From the NCBI RefSeq assembly GCF_037201965.1, contig NZ_CP147518.1, forward strand, positions 5,945,001-6,009,000: 64,000 nt of DNA, written 5' to 3'. Below, one piece after another: positions 16,287 through 25,857 of this stretch. The notes beneath the pieces are model-generated. The model had not been told where the DNA came from. It worked only from the letters and a program-made list of their open reading frames with translations, and searched no databases. The position numbers and the translations under genes are program-made. Source of the DNA: Spirosoma sp. SC4-14. Its GTDB lineage: Bacteria; Bacteroidota; Bacteroidia; Cytophagales; Spirosomataceae. The first letter of the stretch is position 1. Each line of letters begins with the position of its first letter.

Positions 16287-17672
16287 ATGAAAAAAATTCT
16301 GCTTCTCACATTGCTAGTTTGTCAGGAACTGGCGCTGGCGCAACAACCCTTTAGCCATGGACGGTTGAAAGTATCCGACAACAACCGCTACCTGATTCAT
16401 CAGGACGGTACGCCCTTTTTCTGGCTGGGTGATACGGCCTGGGAGCTATTTCACCGACTCAATCGTGAAGATGCCGACAAGTACCTCAAACGACGGGCCG
16501 AGCAGGGCTTTACGGTGGTGCAGGCCGTGGCACTGGCCGAATTCGATGGCCTGAAAGAACCCAACCCTTATGGTGAGGTTCCGCTTCAGAACAACGATCC
16601 CACCAAACCCAACGAAGCCTACTTCAAACACGTCGATTACATTGTCGACAAAGCTGCTCAGTATGGAATCGTTATTGCCTTTCTACCAACCTGGGGCGAT
16701 AAAGTTTTTAAAAATACCTGGGGTAAGGGTCCCGAAATCTTTACCCCAACCAATGCCAAAGTGTACGGCAACTACCTGGGTAATCGATACAAAAACCGCG
16801 AAAACATTGTCTGGATACTCGGTGGCGATCGCAATCCGCGCAACGGTTCACAGGATGTAGCCATCTGGCGGGCCATGGCCGAAGGGATTCAGCAAGGTGT
16901 AGGAGGAGCCGACAAGGCCCTGATGTCGTATCATCCGCAACCGAACGGTATGGAAGGCGGATCGTCTGAATGGTTTCAGAACGACGACTGGTTCGACTTC
17001 AACATGCACCAGAATGGTCACTGCCGATTCACGCCAATGTATGACTACATCACCGTATCCTACAACCGTCAGCCCACCAAACCGACCATGGACGCCGAAC
17101 CGATCTATGAAGACCATCCGGTTTGCTTCAATGTAAAAGATCTGGGCACCTCCAACGCCTACGACGTGCGGGTGTATGCCTACCTCGACCTGTTTGCAGG
17201 GGCGCATGGCCATACCTACGGTTGCCACGATATCTGGCAGATGTATAGCTCTAGCCGCCCGGCCGTCAATGGACCGCATATGTACTGGCAGGAAGCACTG
17301 GAACTTCCCGGAGCGAATCAGATGAAATTTGTTCGCAAACTGATCACGGCCCGCCCCCTGCTCAACCGCGTTCCCGATCAGTCGCTGATTGTTGAGAATA
17401 ATCTTGGTTCGCCCCAGCGGATTCAGGCCACCCGCGGCACCGATTATGCGTTTATTTACAGCGCCGTTGGAAAGCCTTTCACGGTTCATCCCGGTAAAAT
17501 TTCGGGCAAAACCATAAGCGCTACCTGGTTCGATCCACGTACGGGCAAAACGCAATCGGCGGGTACGTTCAATAACCAGCAGCCAAAACAATTTACCCCG
17601 CCCACCAAAGGCTACGGCAACGATTGGGTCCTTATCCTCGACGATGCAGCCAAAAACTATCCGGCGCTGTAG
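16287..17672 (+). CDS. DUF4038 / GH140-like glycoside hydrolase (copy 2)
   Basis: 461 aa with signal peptide (MKKILLLTLLVCQELALA). Same architecture as copy 1: PFFWLGDTAWELFHRLNRED, FLPTWGDKV, IVWILGGDRNPRNG, LMSYHPQ, and TMDAEPIYEDHP, then a C-terminal beta domain ending DWVLILDDAAKNY. It is most likely secreted or periplasmic. Apiosidase activity is inferred from family only; DUF4038 members may act on other linkages. It is probably cotranscribed with the GntR gene and separated from the convergent LacI gene by a hairpin. Confidence 0.88.
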   Translation: MKKILLLTLLVCQELALAQQPFSHGRLKVSDNNRYLIHQDGTPFFWLGDTAWELFHRLNREDADKYLKRRAEQGFTVVQAVALAEFDGLKEPNPYGEVPLQNNDPTKPNEAYFKHVDYIVDKAAQYGIVIAFLPTWGDKVFKNTWGKGPEIFTPTNAKVYGNYLGNRYKNRENIVWILGGDRNPRNGSQDVAIWRAMAEGIQQGVGGADKALMSYHPQPNGMEGGSSEWFQNDDWFDFNMHQNGHCRFTPMYDYITVSYNRQPTKPTMDAEPIYEDHPVCFNVKDLGTSNAYDVRVYAYLDLFAGAHGHTYGCHDIWQMYSSSRPAVNGPHMYWQEALELPGANQMKFVRKLITARPLLNRVPDQSLIVENNLGSPQRIQATRGTDYAFIYSAVGKPFTVHPGKISGKTISATWFDPRTGKTQSAGTFNNQQPKQFTPPTKGYGNDWVLILDDAAKNYPAL

Positions 17673-17717
17673 TGGTCACTGGTCACTGGAAAGCCTCGTT
17701 CCAGTGACCAATGACTA
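17673..17717. repeat. Intergenic inverted repeat between GH140 copy 2 and lacI-type gene
   Basis: Left arm 17673-17691 (TGGTCACTGGTCACTGGAA) pairs with 17699-17717, two positions as G-U, loop of 7 nt. The word GGTCACT is doubled in the arm. The right arm covers the stop codon of the LacI-type gene, so it can end both transcripts. Confidence 0.75.
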
Positions 17718-18740
17718 ATTTCCAACACCCATTCCCATTGTTGAAGTGCGAGGGTTCAGTCGTGTTGGAATTCTGACAATCGCGCCGGGCTGTGGTTTTT
17801 TGGGTTTGCCTTCAATCAGATCGATGAGTTGTTCGGCAGCCACCTGCCCAATTTCGAGCGCCGGTTGCTCCACAGTACTCATGGATGGGGCCAGCAAATC
17901 GGCAACGGGCGTGTTGGTAAAACCAATCAGCGAAATAGCGTCGGGTATGGCTATCTCCCGCTTTTTTAGTGCTGCCAGGCAACCAATAGCCAACCGGTCG
18001 CTGGCCGCCAGAAATGCATCTGGCGACTCAGCCAGCAGTTCATCGACAATCGGATCAATTTCCGGCTGACCAAATTCGGCATGGCGTATCAGTTTTTCGT
18101 CATACGGAATCCCATGTTTTTCTAAGGCCGCCCGGTAGCCAGCCAACCGTTCCTGCGCAATGGAGATATAGGCCGGTATCGTAATGTGAGCAATCCGCCG
18201 ACGGCCCGTCTGAATCAAATGTTCGGTCGCTTCAAACGCACCCGCTACATTGTCGGCCGTCACACAGGGCGTTTCCAGTTCCGACGAGACCCGGTCGAAC
18301 AGCACAATCGGCATTTTTTTATCCTGTAACTGTTGCAGATACTGCACATCGGACGTACTGCTCGATAGTGAAATCAGCAGGCCATCGGCCTTACGGGCAA
18401 CAGCCTGCTGCACCGTCACAATTTCGCGTTCGTAGGATTCGTGGCTTTGAAAAATAATCACATGATACCCCCGATTGTAGGCTATCGCTTCGATACCGTT
18501 GATCACCTGCGAAAAGAAATTGTTGGCAATCTGCGGCACAATTACCCCAATTGCCCGGCTCCGATTCTCGCGCAAACTCAGCGCAATAGGATTGGGCCGG
18601 TAGTTGAGCCGCTCGGCATATTCAATGACAAGTCGTTTGGTTTCGGGGTTGATTTCGTAACTATCCCGAAGCGCCCTGGAAATGGTTGAAGTCGACAGAT
18701 TCAACGCACGGGCAATGTCTTTTATGGTAATGGTGTCCAA
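17715..18740 (-). CDS. LacI-family transcriptional regulator
   Basis: 341 aa. Helix-turn-helix at residues 3-25 (TIKDIARALNLSTSTISRAL) with hinge helix NYRPNPIALSLRENRS, then a PBP1-like ligand domain (IGVIVPQIANNFFSQVINGIE, DGLLISLS, LFDRVS, ISLIGFTNTP). Divergent from uxaB across 427 bp; it likely controls the uronate operon, with tandem AACGTT palindromes at 18954-18971 as candidate operators. The ligand is inferred to be a hexuronate or intermediate such as KDG. Confidence 0.92.
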   Translation of the reverse strand: MDTITIKDIARALNLSTSTISRALRDSYEINPETKRLVIEYAERLNYRPNPIALSLRENRSRAIGVIVPQIANNFFSQVINGIEAIAYNRGYHVIIFQSHESYEREIVTVQQAVARKADGLLISLSSSTSDVQYLQQLQDKKMPIVLFDRVSSELETPCVTADNVAGAFEATEHLIQTGRRRIAHITIPAYISIAQERLAGYRAALEKHGIPYDEKLIRHAEFGQPEIDPIVDELLAESPDAFLAASDRLAIGCLAALKKREIAIPDAISLIGFTNTPVADLLAPSMSTVEQPALEIGQVAAEQLIDLIEGKPKKPQPGAIVRIPTRLNPRTSTMGMGVGN

Positions 18741-18953
18741 AATGACGTATTATTAAAGTACAAAAACGAATCCAGTAATCAGCGGCAAAAAAATGGGTTT
18801 TGGCGACGTATCGATGTTGCAGACGGAGCCAATAGCATTATACAAAAAGGCGGGCCCTTATGGTAGTTACAGGCTACAAAATTGCAAATCAGCCTGCTAT
18901 ACAACTAATCGGTGGTAAACTCTGTGGTTGCAGGTGGATACCGAAAATTCGGC

Positions 18954-18971
18954 AACGTTCCCGATAACGTT
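18954..18971. promoter_or_regulatory. Candidate LacI-type operators (two AACGTT palindromes)
   Basis: AACGTT at 18954-18959 and 18966-18971, 12 bp apart centre to centre, in the divergent lacI-uxaB region. LacI-family sites are short palindromes with a central CG. The rest of this 427-bp spacer (18741-19167) holds AT-rich DNA with a TAATCTTTG near 19019-19027 that may be part of the uxaB promoter; no gene is seen. Confidence 0.4.
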
Positions 18972-19167
18972 TGCGTGAATATTTATCTTAAAATGTTTCA
19001 ATATAAAAAATAGACTATTTAATCTTTGCCTGTCAATTCAATAAAGGGGCGGAGAATAACACCTCTTTTTCCGCAAAAGCAGCTAGTTCAATAGTCTTAT
19101 TGCCGATTCTACCGTAAACGATGTACACCAGCTTTGGTATTTGTCATTAATAACATAACAAAAGTTT

Positions 19168-20697
19168 ATGAAGTTTTTATCTGTTGAGTCGCTACCCTTT
19201 ATCCAACCGCAAATTGATGTCAGTTTGCCAGCCGGTTCGCTACCGCATCTGCCGGAGCGGGTTCTTCAGTTTGGCACGGGGGTTTTGCTGCGTGGCCTCC
19301 CCGATTTCCTGATCGACAAAGCAAACCAGCAGGGTATTTTTAATGGCCGAATTGTTGTTGTAAAGTCGACCGACGGTGGTGATATGACCGCTTTCGAGCG
19401 GCAGGACAATCTGTACACGCTTTGCATTCGGGGTGTCGAAAATCATCGGCTGATCGAGCAAAATGTAGTTTGTTCGTCCATTAGCCGCGTTTTGTCGGCC
19501 AGGCAACACTGGCAAACAATTTTGCAGGTGGCTGCCAACCCCGATCTTCAGATCGTTATTTCAAATACGACCGAAGTGGGCATTCAGCTCGTGCAGGACA
19601 ACATTCGGCAAACCCCTCCTCAGTCGTTTCCGGGCAAACTACTAGCGGTATTATATGCTCGCTATCAAGCATTTAACGGCGACCCCAGCAAAGGACTAGT
19701 AATTGTACCTACTGAACTGATTCCAGAAAACGGAACCAAACTGAAAGCCATTTTGCTGGAACTGGCCCACCTCAACGGCCTCGAAAGTAGCTTTATCGAT
19801 TGGCTCGAAAACGCAAATACCTGCTGCAATTCGCTGGTCGACCGGATTGTGCCGGGTCGGCCTGACCCCGCTACACAACACGCGCTGACCGAACAACTGG
19901 GCTATGAAGACGAGCTACTGACTATTTCAGAAGTGTATCGCCTGTGGGCTATTGAAGGCGACGAGCACGTTCGGGACGTTTTATCTTTTCACCGGGCCGA
20001 CGACAATGTTATTATTCGTCCCAATATCGACCTCTTCCGTGAGCTGAAGCTACGACTCCTCAACGGAACCCATACACTAAGCTGTGGACTGGCTTTTCTG
20101 AGCGGTTTCGACACCGTTCGCGAAGCGATGGAAAACGACCGAATGTCGGCTTTTATCAGCAGTGTTATGATGGCCGAGCTAGTACCGGGCATCCCTTACC
20201 CCATCGACGAAAAAACCGCTCAGCGATTTGGTTTCCAGGTACTTGACCGTTTCCGAAACCCATTCATCGAGCACCGCTGGCTAGCCATTACGATGCAGTA
20301 TTCGGCTAAAATGCACATGCGGAACGTGCCAACGCTACTCCACTATTATGAGCAGTTAGGTGTTACTCCCCGTTATATATCGCTTGGGTTTGCGGCCTAT
20401 CTGCTATTTATGAAAGCAACTCACCAGCAGGATGAGGTTTGGTATGGCAACCGCAACGGCGAAAGCTACCCAATTTACGATGCGCAGGCCAGTTACTTTG
20501 CCGATCTGTGGACTCGTCTGGCACCGCAGGAACTAACACAAACCGTATTACAAAACACAACGCTATGGGGTCACGACCTCAGCCAGTTACCCGGCTTTGC
20601 CGAATCAGTTGCAGCTTATCTCGAACAATTTCTTGAAAACGGCGTACAGGCCGCTGTATCTACTCACTTCGATCGTTTCGAAGCTTTAGCCAAATGA
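19168..20697 (+). CDS. uxaB: Tagaturonate reductase (altronate oxidoreductase)
   Basis: 509 aa, mannitol-dehydrogenase superfamily. Rossmann part: ERVLQFGTGVLLRGLPDFLIDKA, then VVKSTDGG, VISNTTEVGI. Catalytic-domain motifs: RIVPGRP, LRLLNGTHTLSCGLAFLSG and KMHMRNVPTLLHYY, characteristic of UxaB. Converts D-tagaturonate to D-altronate with NADH in D-galacturonate breakdown. The stop overlaps the uxaA start by 4 bases (ATGA), so translation is coupled. UxaC (uronate isomerase) is not in the window. Confidence 0.95.
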   Translation: MKFLSVESLPFIQPQIDVSLPAGSLPHLPERVLQFGTGVLLRGLPDFLIDKANQQGIFNGRIVVVKSTDGGDMTAFERQDNLYTLCIRGVENHRLIEQNVVCSSISRVLSARQHWQTILQVAANPDLQIVISNTTEVGIQLVQDNIRQTPPQSFPGKLLAVLYARYQAFNGDPSKGLVIVPTELIPENGTKLKAILLELAHLNGLESSFIDWLENANTCCNSLVDRIVPGRPDPATQHALTEQLGYEDELLTISEVYRLWAIEGDEHVRDVLSFHRADDNVIIRPNIDLFRELKLRLLNGTHTLSCGLAFLSGFDTVREAMENDRMSAFISSVMMAELVPGIPYPIDEKTAQRFGFQVLDRFRNPFIEHRWLAITMQYSAKMHMRNVPTLLHYYEQLGVTPRYISLGFAAYLLFMKATHQQDEVWYGNRNGESYPIYDAQASYFADLWTRLAPQELTQTVLQNTTLWGHDLSQLPGFAESVAAYLEQFLENGVQAAVSTHFDRFEALAK

Positions 20698-22361
20698 AAC
20701 AAATCGTATTAAAAATACATCCCGACGATTCGGTTCTGGTTGCCCTGACCGATCTCCCCGCAGGTAAACAAATCCAATGGGAAGGCAGTAGGCTGACCAC
20801 CACCGAAGAAATTCCGGCAAAACACAAAGTAGCCATTACGGCGTTCGAACCGGGCGATCCAATTACAATGTATGGCGTACTGGTCGGCAAAGCAAAGCAA
20901 CCCATTCAGCAGGGGGGCCGACTAACCACCTTCAACGTGCAGCACGCGACTAACAGCTACGACTTACATACTTCGTCCTATCAGTGGCAGGCACCTGAAG
21001 TCAGCCGTTGGGCGGACATGACGTATATGGGATATCGTCGGACAGATGGGCGCGTTGGAACGGCCAACTATTGGCTTGTTGTCCCCCTGGTGTTCTGCGA
21101 AAACCGAAACATTCAGGTGCTGGAAGAAGCACTGGTAAACGACCTGGGCTATGCCCGGAGGCATACCTATCAGAACCAGACGCAGGAACTGAAGGCATTG
21201 GTACAGGCTGGCCATACGGTTGAAGAGGTATTACAGGCCGATCTGGGCGAAGCCTCCCAGTCCTTTGGCAGTCTCGACCGCAAGTCGCTACGGTTATTCC
21301 CCAATGTCGATGGCGTGAAATTTCTGGCACACGATGGCGGGTGTGGCGGCACCCGGCAGGATGCCCAGGCGCTCTGCGGATTGCTGGCTGGCTATATCAC
21401 TCATCCCAATGTGGCTGGCGCTACAGTGCTTAGCCTCGGCTGTCAGAACGCACAGGTGGCCATGTTGCAGGAAGAAATTCAGAAGCGGAGTCCACAATTC
21501 AGCAAACCACTCTATGTGCTGGAACAGCAAACGGCTGGCACCGAAGAATCGCTGATCGGTCAGGCCTTGCGGCAAACCTTTGCCGGACTGATGCAGGCCA
21601 ATGCCTGCGTTCGTGAGCCGGTTCCACTGAACACACTTACGGTTGGACTGGAATGTGGTGGCTCGGATGGTTTTTCGGGCATTTCAGCCAATCCGGCCGT
21701 TGGCCATGCGTCGGATTTGCTGGTGGCATTGGGCGGCACGGTTATTCTATCGGAGTTTCCGGAGCTTTGTGGGGTCGAACAGGAACTTTGCGATCGTTGT
21801 GTCGATGCAGAAACGGCCCGTCGATTCCGGGAACTGATGAGCACTTACGCCCAGCGTGCCAAAGAAGTCGGTTCGGGATTCGACATGAACCCCTCCCCCG
21901 GCAACATCCGCGATGGGCTCATTACCGACGCCATGAAATCGGCCGGAGCCTCAAAAAAAGGAGGCACATCGCCCGTTGCAGCCGTCTTAGATTATCCCGA
22001 ACTGGTGACCAAACCAGGCCTGAATCTGCTCTGTACACCTGGCAACGACGTGGAATCGACAACGGCTGAAGTGGGTTCGGGCGCAACGGTCGTTTTGTTC
22101 ACGACCGGACTCGGCACACCTACTGGCAACCCCATTGCACCAGTCATCAAAATTTCCAGTAATACAGCCCTTACCAACCGGATGCCCGACATTATCGACA
22201 TCAATACGGGTACGGTTATCGACGGCGACGAAACTATTCAGCAAGCCGGAGAACGAATTCTGGAACACATTATCCGCGTAGCTAGTGGCGACCTCGAAGT
22301 AGCGGCTGTTCGGCACGGACAGGATGATTTTATCCCCTGGAAACGAGGAGTTTCACTTTAA
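20694..22361 (+). CDS. uxaA: Altronate dehydratase
   Basis: 555 aa. N-terminal SAF domain, about residues 1-95 (HPDDSVLVALTDLP), then the UxaA catalytic part: MGYRRTDGRVGTANYWLVVP, HDGGCGGTRQDA with paired cysteine/glycine motif, GLECGGSDGFSGISANPAVG, FDMNPSPGNIRDGLITDA and CTPGNDVESTTAEVGSG. Iron-dependent; converts D-altronate to 2-keto-3-deoxygluconate. Second gene of the uronate operon. A hairpin-rich 138-nt gap separates it from the kinase. Confidence 0.96.
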   Translation: MKQIVLKIHPDDSVLVALTDLPAGKQIQWEGSRLTTTEEIPAKHKVAITAFEPGDPITMYGVLVGKAKQPIQQGGRLTTFNVQHATNSYDLHTSSYQWQAPEVSRWADMTYMGYRRTDGRVGTANYWLVVPLVFCENRNIQVLEEALVNDLGYARRHTYQNQTQELKALVQAGHTVEEVLQADLGEASQSFGSLDRKSLRLFPNVDGVKFLAHDGGCGGTRQDAQALCGLLAGYITHPNVAGATVLSLGCQNAQVAMLQEEIQKRSPQFSKPLYVLEQQTAGTEESLIGQALRQTFAGLMQANACVREPVPLNTLTVGLECGGSDGFSGISANPAVGHASDLLVALGGTVILSEFPELCGVEQELCDRCVDAETARRFRELMSTYAQRAKEVGSGFDMNPSPGNIRDGLITDAMKSAGASKKGGTSPVAAVLDYPELVTKPGLNLLCTPGNDVESTTAEVGSGATVVLFTTGLGTPTGNPIAPVIKISSNTALTNRMPDIIDINTGTVIDGDETIQQAGERILEHIIRVASGDLEVAAVRHGQDDFIPWKRGVSL

Positions 22362-22398
22362 CAATTGTGAATGAGTGATTGCCCGGGATGCCGGAGTA

Positions 22399-22459
22399 GC
22401 GAATTAGTGAATAAAGCGTTGCTCGTTATGGATTCTGACAGTTCTATTCGCTAATTCGC
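22399..22459. repeat. Intergenic inverted repeat between uxaA and kdgK
   Basis: GCGAATTAGTGAATA (22399-22413) pairs with 22445-22459 apart from one mismatch. Flanking GTGAATGAGTGATT and CACTAATTCACTCATT words extend the possible stem. It lies inside an operon, so it may be a processing or attenuation site rather than a full stop. Confidence 0.6.
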
Positions 22460-22499
22460 CTATCCCTCATTCGCTCATTCACTAATTCACTCATTAATT

Positions 22500-23519
22500 A
22501 TGCCTGTCTGCTGTTTCGGAGAGTTGTTATTGCGTTTTTCGCCGGTTGTTCAGGGCGAATGGATTCGACAGGCAGCGATGCCCGTTTTTGTTGGAGGGGC
22601 CGAACTGAATGTGGCCACGGCATTGGCTAAGTGGCATGTTCCGGTCAGCTATAGTACTGTTCTGCCCCAAAATTCATTAGCCGACGATATTATCAGCTAT
22701 GTTGTCGATAAAGGCATCGACCCCAGTGGCATTGTCCGATTCGGGCAACGGGTTGGTACTTATTACCTGCCCCAGGGAACGGATCTGAAAAACGCGGGTG
22801 TCATCTACGACCGGGCTCATTCGGCATTTTCGGAACTGGCTCCGGGCAAGGTCGATTGGGACACTATTTTGCAGGATACAAGCTGGCTGCACATCAGCGC
22901 CATTAGCCCAGCCCTGAATGCGAATGTTGCAGCAACCTGCAAAGAATTGCTGGCCGTAGCGTCGGCAAAAGGCATTACGATTTCCATCGATTTGAATTAC
23001 CGCGCCCGGTTGTGGCAATATGGAAAGACGCCTGTGGAGATTATGCCGGAGCTGGTCGACTACTGTACTGTAGTGATGGGCAATATCTGGGCCGCCAATA
23101 CACTGCTGGGAATTCCGGTCGATCCTCAGATTCATATTCGGGAAGACAAAAACGAGCTGTTAGCGCACGCTCTGGCTACTTCAGAAGCAATTCAGGAACG
23201 TTTTCCCCGCTGTAAGGTAGTGGCCAATACATTTCGTTTCGATATGCTGCCAGCCGGACTGCACTACTACACAACCTTGCACGTGAATGGGCAGCAGTAT
23301 GTTTCTTCGGAATACTTCACCGACTCGGTCGTTGATCGGGTTGGGAGTGGCGACTGTTTTATGGCGGGTCTGATCTACGGCCTTTATCGGCAGGAAGCTC
23401 CGCAATCGGTGATTGAGTTTGCTACTGCTGCGGCATTCGGTAAATTACAGCAGATGGGCGATGCAACAAACCAGTCGATTACCGACATTACAACTCGCTT
23501 ACAATCAGCCACTTTTTAA
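22500..23519 (+). CDS. kdgK: 2-keto-3-deoxygluconate kinase (PfkB family)
   Basis: 339 aa. N-terminal FGELLLRFSP and FVGGAELNVATALAKW are ribokinase/PfkB features; the C-terminal signature DRVGSGDCFMAGLIYG carries the catalytic Asp and anion-hole glycines. Phosphorylates KDG to 2-keto-3-deoxy-6-phosphogluconate. The position between altronate dehydratase and KDPG aldolase makes the substrate assignment strong. Twelve bases separate it from the aldolase gene. Confidence 0.93.
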   Translation: MPVCCFGELLLRFSPVVQGEWIRQAAMPVFVGGAELNVATALAKWHVPVSYSTVLPQNSLADDIISYVVDKGIDPSGIVRFGQRVGTYYLPQGTDLKNAGVIYDRAHSAFSELAPGKVDWDTILQDTSWLHISAISPALNANVAATCKELLAVASAKGITISIDLNYRARLWQYGKTPVEIMPELVDYCTVVMGNIWAANTLLGIPVDPQIHIREDKNELLAHALATSEAIQERFPRCKVVANTFRFDMLPAGLHYYTTLHVNGQQYVSSEYFTDSVVDRVGSGDCFMAGLIYGLYRQEAPQSVIEFATAAAFGKLQQMGDATNQSITDITTRLQSATF

Positions 23520-23531
23520 CCCAACTTTAGT

Positions 23532-24194
23532 ATGCCTGCATTCTCAACAGATACCATTCTCGACCTCATCGTTCGGCATCCTATTGTTCCGGTCTTTTAC
23601 CATGCCGATGCCGAGCAGGCTCAGGCCATTGTTCAGGCTTGCTACGATGGTGGATTGCGCGTATTCGAGTTTACGAATCGGGGAGCGCAGGCTCTGCCGG
23701 TTTTTACGCAACTGGTCGGTTATGTTCGGCAAAACTGTCCTGATATGGCCATCGGCATTGGTACGATTCTGACACCCGACGATGCTGAAAAGTTTCTGGA
23801 TGCCGGAGCCGACTTTGTGGTTCAGCCCATAACGACACCGGCGGTTGGCGATGTTTGCAAGAAACGAGGTATTGCCTGGATGCCTGCTGGCACAACGCTG
23901 AACGAAATTTATCAGGCTACACTATTGGGGGCCGATCTGGTCAAAGTGTTTCCGGGCAATGTGGTTGGTCCCGATTTTATCAAAGCCATCAAAGGCCCTA
24001 TTCCATCGCTTAAATTGATGGTCACGGGCGGAGTCGAACCAACTATCGATAGTCTGTCGTCCTGGTTCCGGGCGGGCGTTACGGCCGTTGGCATCGGGTC
24101 GCAGCTCTTCTCGGGGCAAAGCGCGAACGCCACCGTTCTGCGCGACCGCGTTGCCAGTCTGGTTCAGATCGTTGCGCCGTTTATTAAAGAGTAA
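23532..24194 (+). CDS. eda: KDPG / 4-hydroxy-2-oxoglutarate aldolase
   Basis: 220 aa class I aldolase. The Schiff-base lysine is in LVKVFPGN, preceded by DFVVQPITTP and IAWMPAGTTLNE; LMVTGGVEPT and VTAVGIGSQLF form the phosphate site. Cleaves KDPG to pyruvate and glyceraldehyde-3-phosphate. The stop codon falls in the left arm of a hairpin that separates it from fbp. Confidence 0.94.
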   Translation: MPAFSTDTILDLIVRHPIVPVFYHADAEQAQAIVQACYDGGLRVFEFTNRGAQALPVFTQLVGYVRQNCPDMAIGIGTILTPDDAEKFLDAGADFVVQPITTPAVGDVCKKRGIAWMPAGTTLNEIYQATLLGADLVKVFPGNVVGPDFIKAIKGPIPSLKLMVTGGVEPTIDSLSSWFRAGVTAVGIGSQLFSGQSANATVLRDRVASLVQIVAPFIKE

Positions 24195-24243
24195 AAGAGC
24201 GCTGCTCCATAAGGCCTCTGACTCTTTCATTCTTTCACTCTTT
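24186..24243. repeat. Intergenic inverted repeat between eda and fbp
   Basis: AAAGAGTAAAAGAG (24186-24199) pairs with 24230-24243 at 13 of 14 positions (one G-U), followed by T residues. The left arm includes the eda stop codon. Confidence 0.55.
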
Positions 24244-24255
24244 TTTCAACTACTT

Positions 24256-25272
24256 ATGGACGTTCAACAAATGGAAATTACTGCTTCGCACCCACTAGCC
24301 TTACCCGTTGGCGTAACGCTCGACCGGTATATCATGCACCGCCAAACGGCCTTCCCGTATGCCACCGGCGAACTATCGCAACTGCTCCGCGACATTGCGC
24401 TGGCGGGTAAAATCATCCACCGCGAAGTGAATCGGGCGGGCCTTATCGACCTTACGGGCGGCATGGGAATTCAGAACGTGCAGGGAGAGAGTCAGCAGAA
24501 GCTCGACATGATTGCCAACATCCGCTTTTGCCGCGCTCTGAAAAACGGCGGAGAAGCCTGTGCAATCATATCGGAAGAAGACGAAGACATCATTTTTACG
24601 GGCAATAACAACGGCAAATACGTGGTTGCTATCGACCCACTCGATGGCTCCTCCAACATTGATGTGAATGTATCCATCGGTACCATATTTTCCATTTATC
24701 GGCGCGTCACACCAATTGGCTCGCAACCAGCCCTATCCGATTTTCTGCAAGGCGGTCGGCAACAGGTAGCGGCTGGTTATATTCTGTATGGCTCGTCGAC
24801 GATTCTGGTCTATACAACTGGCCACAGTGCCAACGGTTTCACCTATGATGCTTCGCTGGGCGAGTTTATTTTATCACACCCCGATATTCATAGCCCGGTT
24901 GATGGGCAGATTTATTCCTGCAACGACGGCAATATAAACAGCTACGATCAGGGTGTTCAGGATTACCTGACCAGTTGCCGGAAAAAGCAATACACCGCCC
25001 GTTACATCGGTTCGCTCGTTGGCGATTTCCACCGCAACCTGCTGAAAGGCGGCATCTATCTATACCCGCCCACCAAAAAGAACCGCGATGGAAAACTGCG
25101 CCTGCTATATGAAGCCTTCCCGCTGGCTTTTCTGGCCGAAAAAGCTGGATGTCTGGCCTCAGATGGTCAGCAGTCCATTCTCGACATTGTGCCAACCAGT
25201 CTGCATCAGCGCACGCCCCTGTACATCGGATCACCCATTATGGTCAACGAACTGCTGAGCCATCTGCAATAA
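24256..25272 (+). CDS. fbp: Class I fructose-1,6-bisphosphatase
   Basis: 338 aa from the ATG at 24256, which follows the eda hairpin; longer reading to 24088 would overlap eda. Metal site EEDED and DPLDGSSNIDVNVSIGTIFSIYR, plus GGIYLYPPTKKNRDGKLRLLYEAFPLAF near the C-terminus, are class I FBPase motifs. Gluconeogenic step; in the uronate operon it would route triose phosphates back to hexose. Cytoplasmic. Confidence 0.96.
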   Translation: MDVQQMEITASHPLALPVGVTLDRYIMHRQTAFPYATGELSQLLRDIALAGKIIHREVNRAGLIDLTGGMGIQNVQGESQQKLDMIANIRFCRALKNGGEACAIISEEDEDIIFTGNNNGKYVVAIDPLDGSSNIDVNVSIGTIFSIYRRVTPIGSQPALSDFLQGGRQQVAAGYILYGSSTILVYTTGHSANGFTYDASLGEFILSHPDIHSPVDGQIYSCNDGNINSYDQGVQDYLTSCRKKQYTARYIGSLVGDFHRNLLKGGIYLYPPTKKNRDGKLRLLYEAFPLAFLAEKAGCLASDGQQSILDIVPTSLHQRTPLYIGSPIMVNELLSHLQ

Positions 25273-25614
25273 TCTTAAAATTGTATGGTCCACAGCAACC
25301 TTACTACTTACTACTAAAAATGACATTATATACGGACGTAGTTGACCCCTATTTGGCTATTAAGACAATAAGTTGGTTTTTGCCACGACATTATTCATTT
25401 GTAGGTATGGACGAAAAAAGTTTAGGAAATGGATTTATGCCTTTATAACGACAAAATAAACAACGAACCACTAACATCGGTTTGGCAATATGGCGGCCGA
25501 ACCGGTGCGTCTATGAAACACTTGTGCAGGGTTCAACTTCTCCACTACGCCAAGTTCAGAACCATTACCGGCAATTTCGCCCAACTAAATCCTTAAATAA
25601 ACCTTTTGCCATAG
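25273..25614. other. Spacer with a 42-codon frame and no recognisable gene
   Basis: After fbp the sequence loses coding character. It contains a 42-codon open frame (25320-25448, starts MTLYTDVVDPYL) and short frames on both strands without starts. I found no paired cassette recombination cores, terminal repeats or RNA fold. It looks like residue of a lost insertion. Confidence 0.3.
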
Positions 25615-25857
25615 CAAGACAAATACTCTGAACTACACAGAAATCTTGAGAAATCAGGCGCAACGATTAGAAAGCATTTCTCCGATGGTGATGTACGTGT
25701 CTATTGCAGCGAGCAAGGAATCAAGGTAACCAGAGCCGCCGGAACCCTCCGCTTCAAAAGCAAAACCAACCCCCTTTGTAAGCAAGCCCAGGTCCGCTCC
25801 ACCGCCAACGGCAAATATGAACTGACGGTCGAGAAAGAGTTATGTTGTGAGCTATAA
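25615..25857 (+). pseudogene. Coding remnant without a start codon
   Basis: An 80-codon frame, open from a TAG at 25612 to TAA at 25855, reads as plausible protein (KHFSDGDVRVYCSEQGIKV, then TRAAGTLRFKSK) but has no ATG, GTG or TTG at its head. A further protein-like stretch (KKLVGICDAQDRIAYSQ) follows in another frame to about 25930. I do not recognise the family. Probably the tail of a gene lost by deletion. Confidence 0.4.

Noticed and set aside
25441..25600. Possible integron attC-like site near the decayed genes
   Set aside because: One GCCCAAC core fits, but no correctly placed GTTRRRY partner or paired arms could be found.
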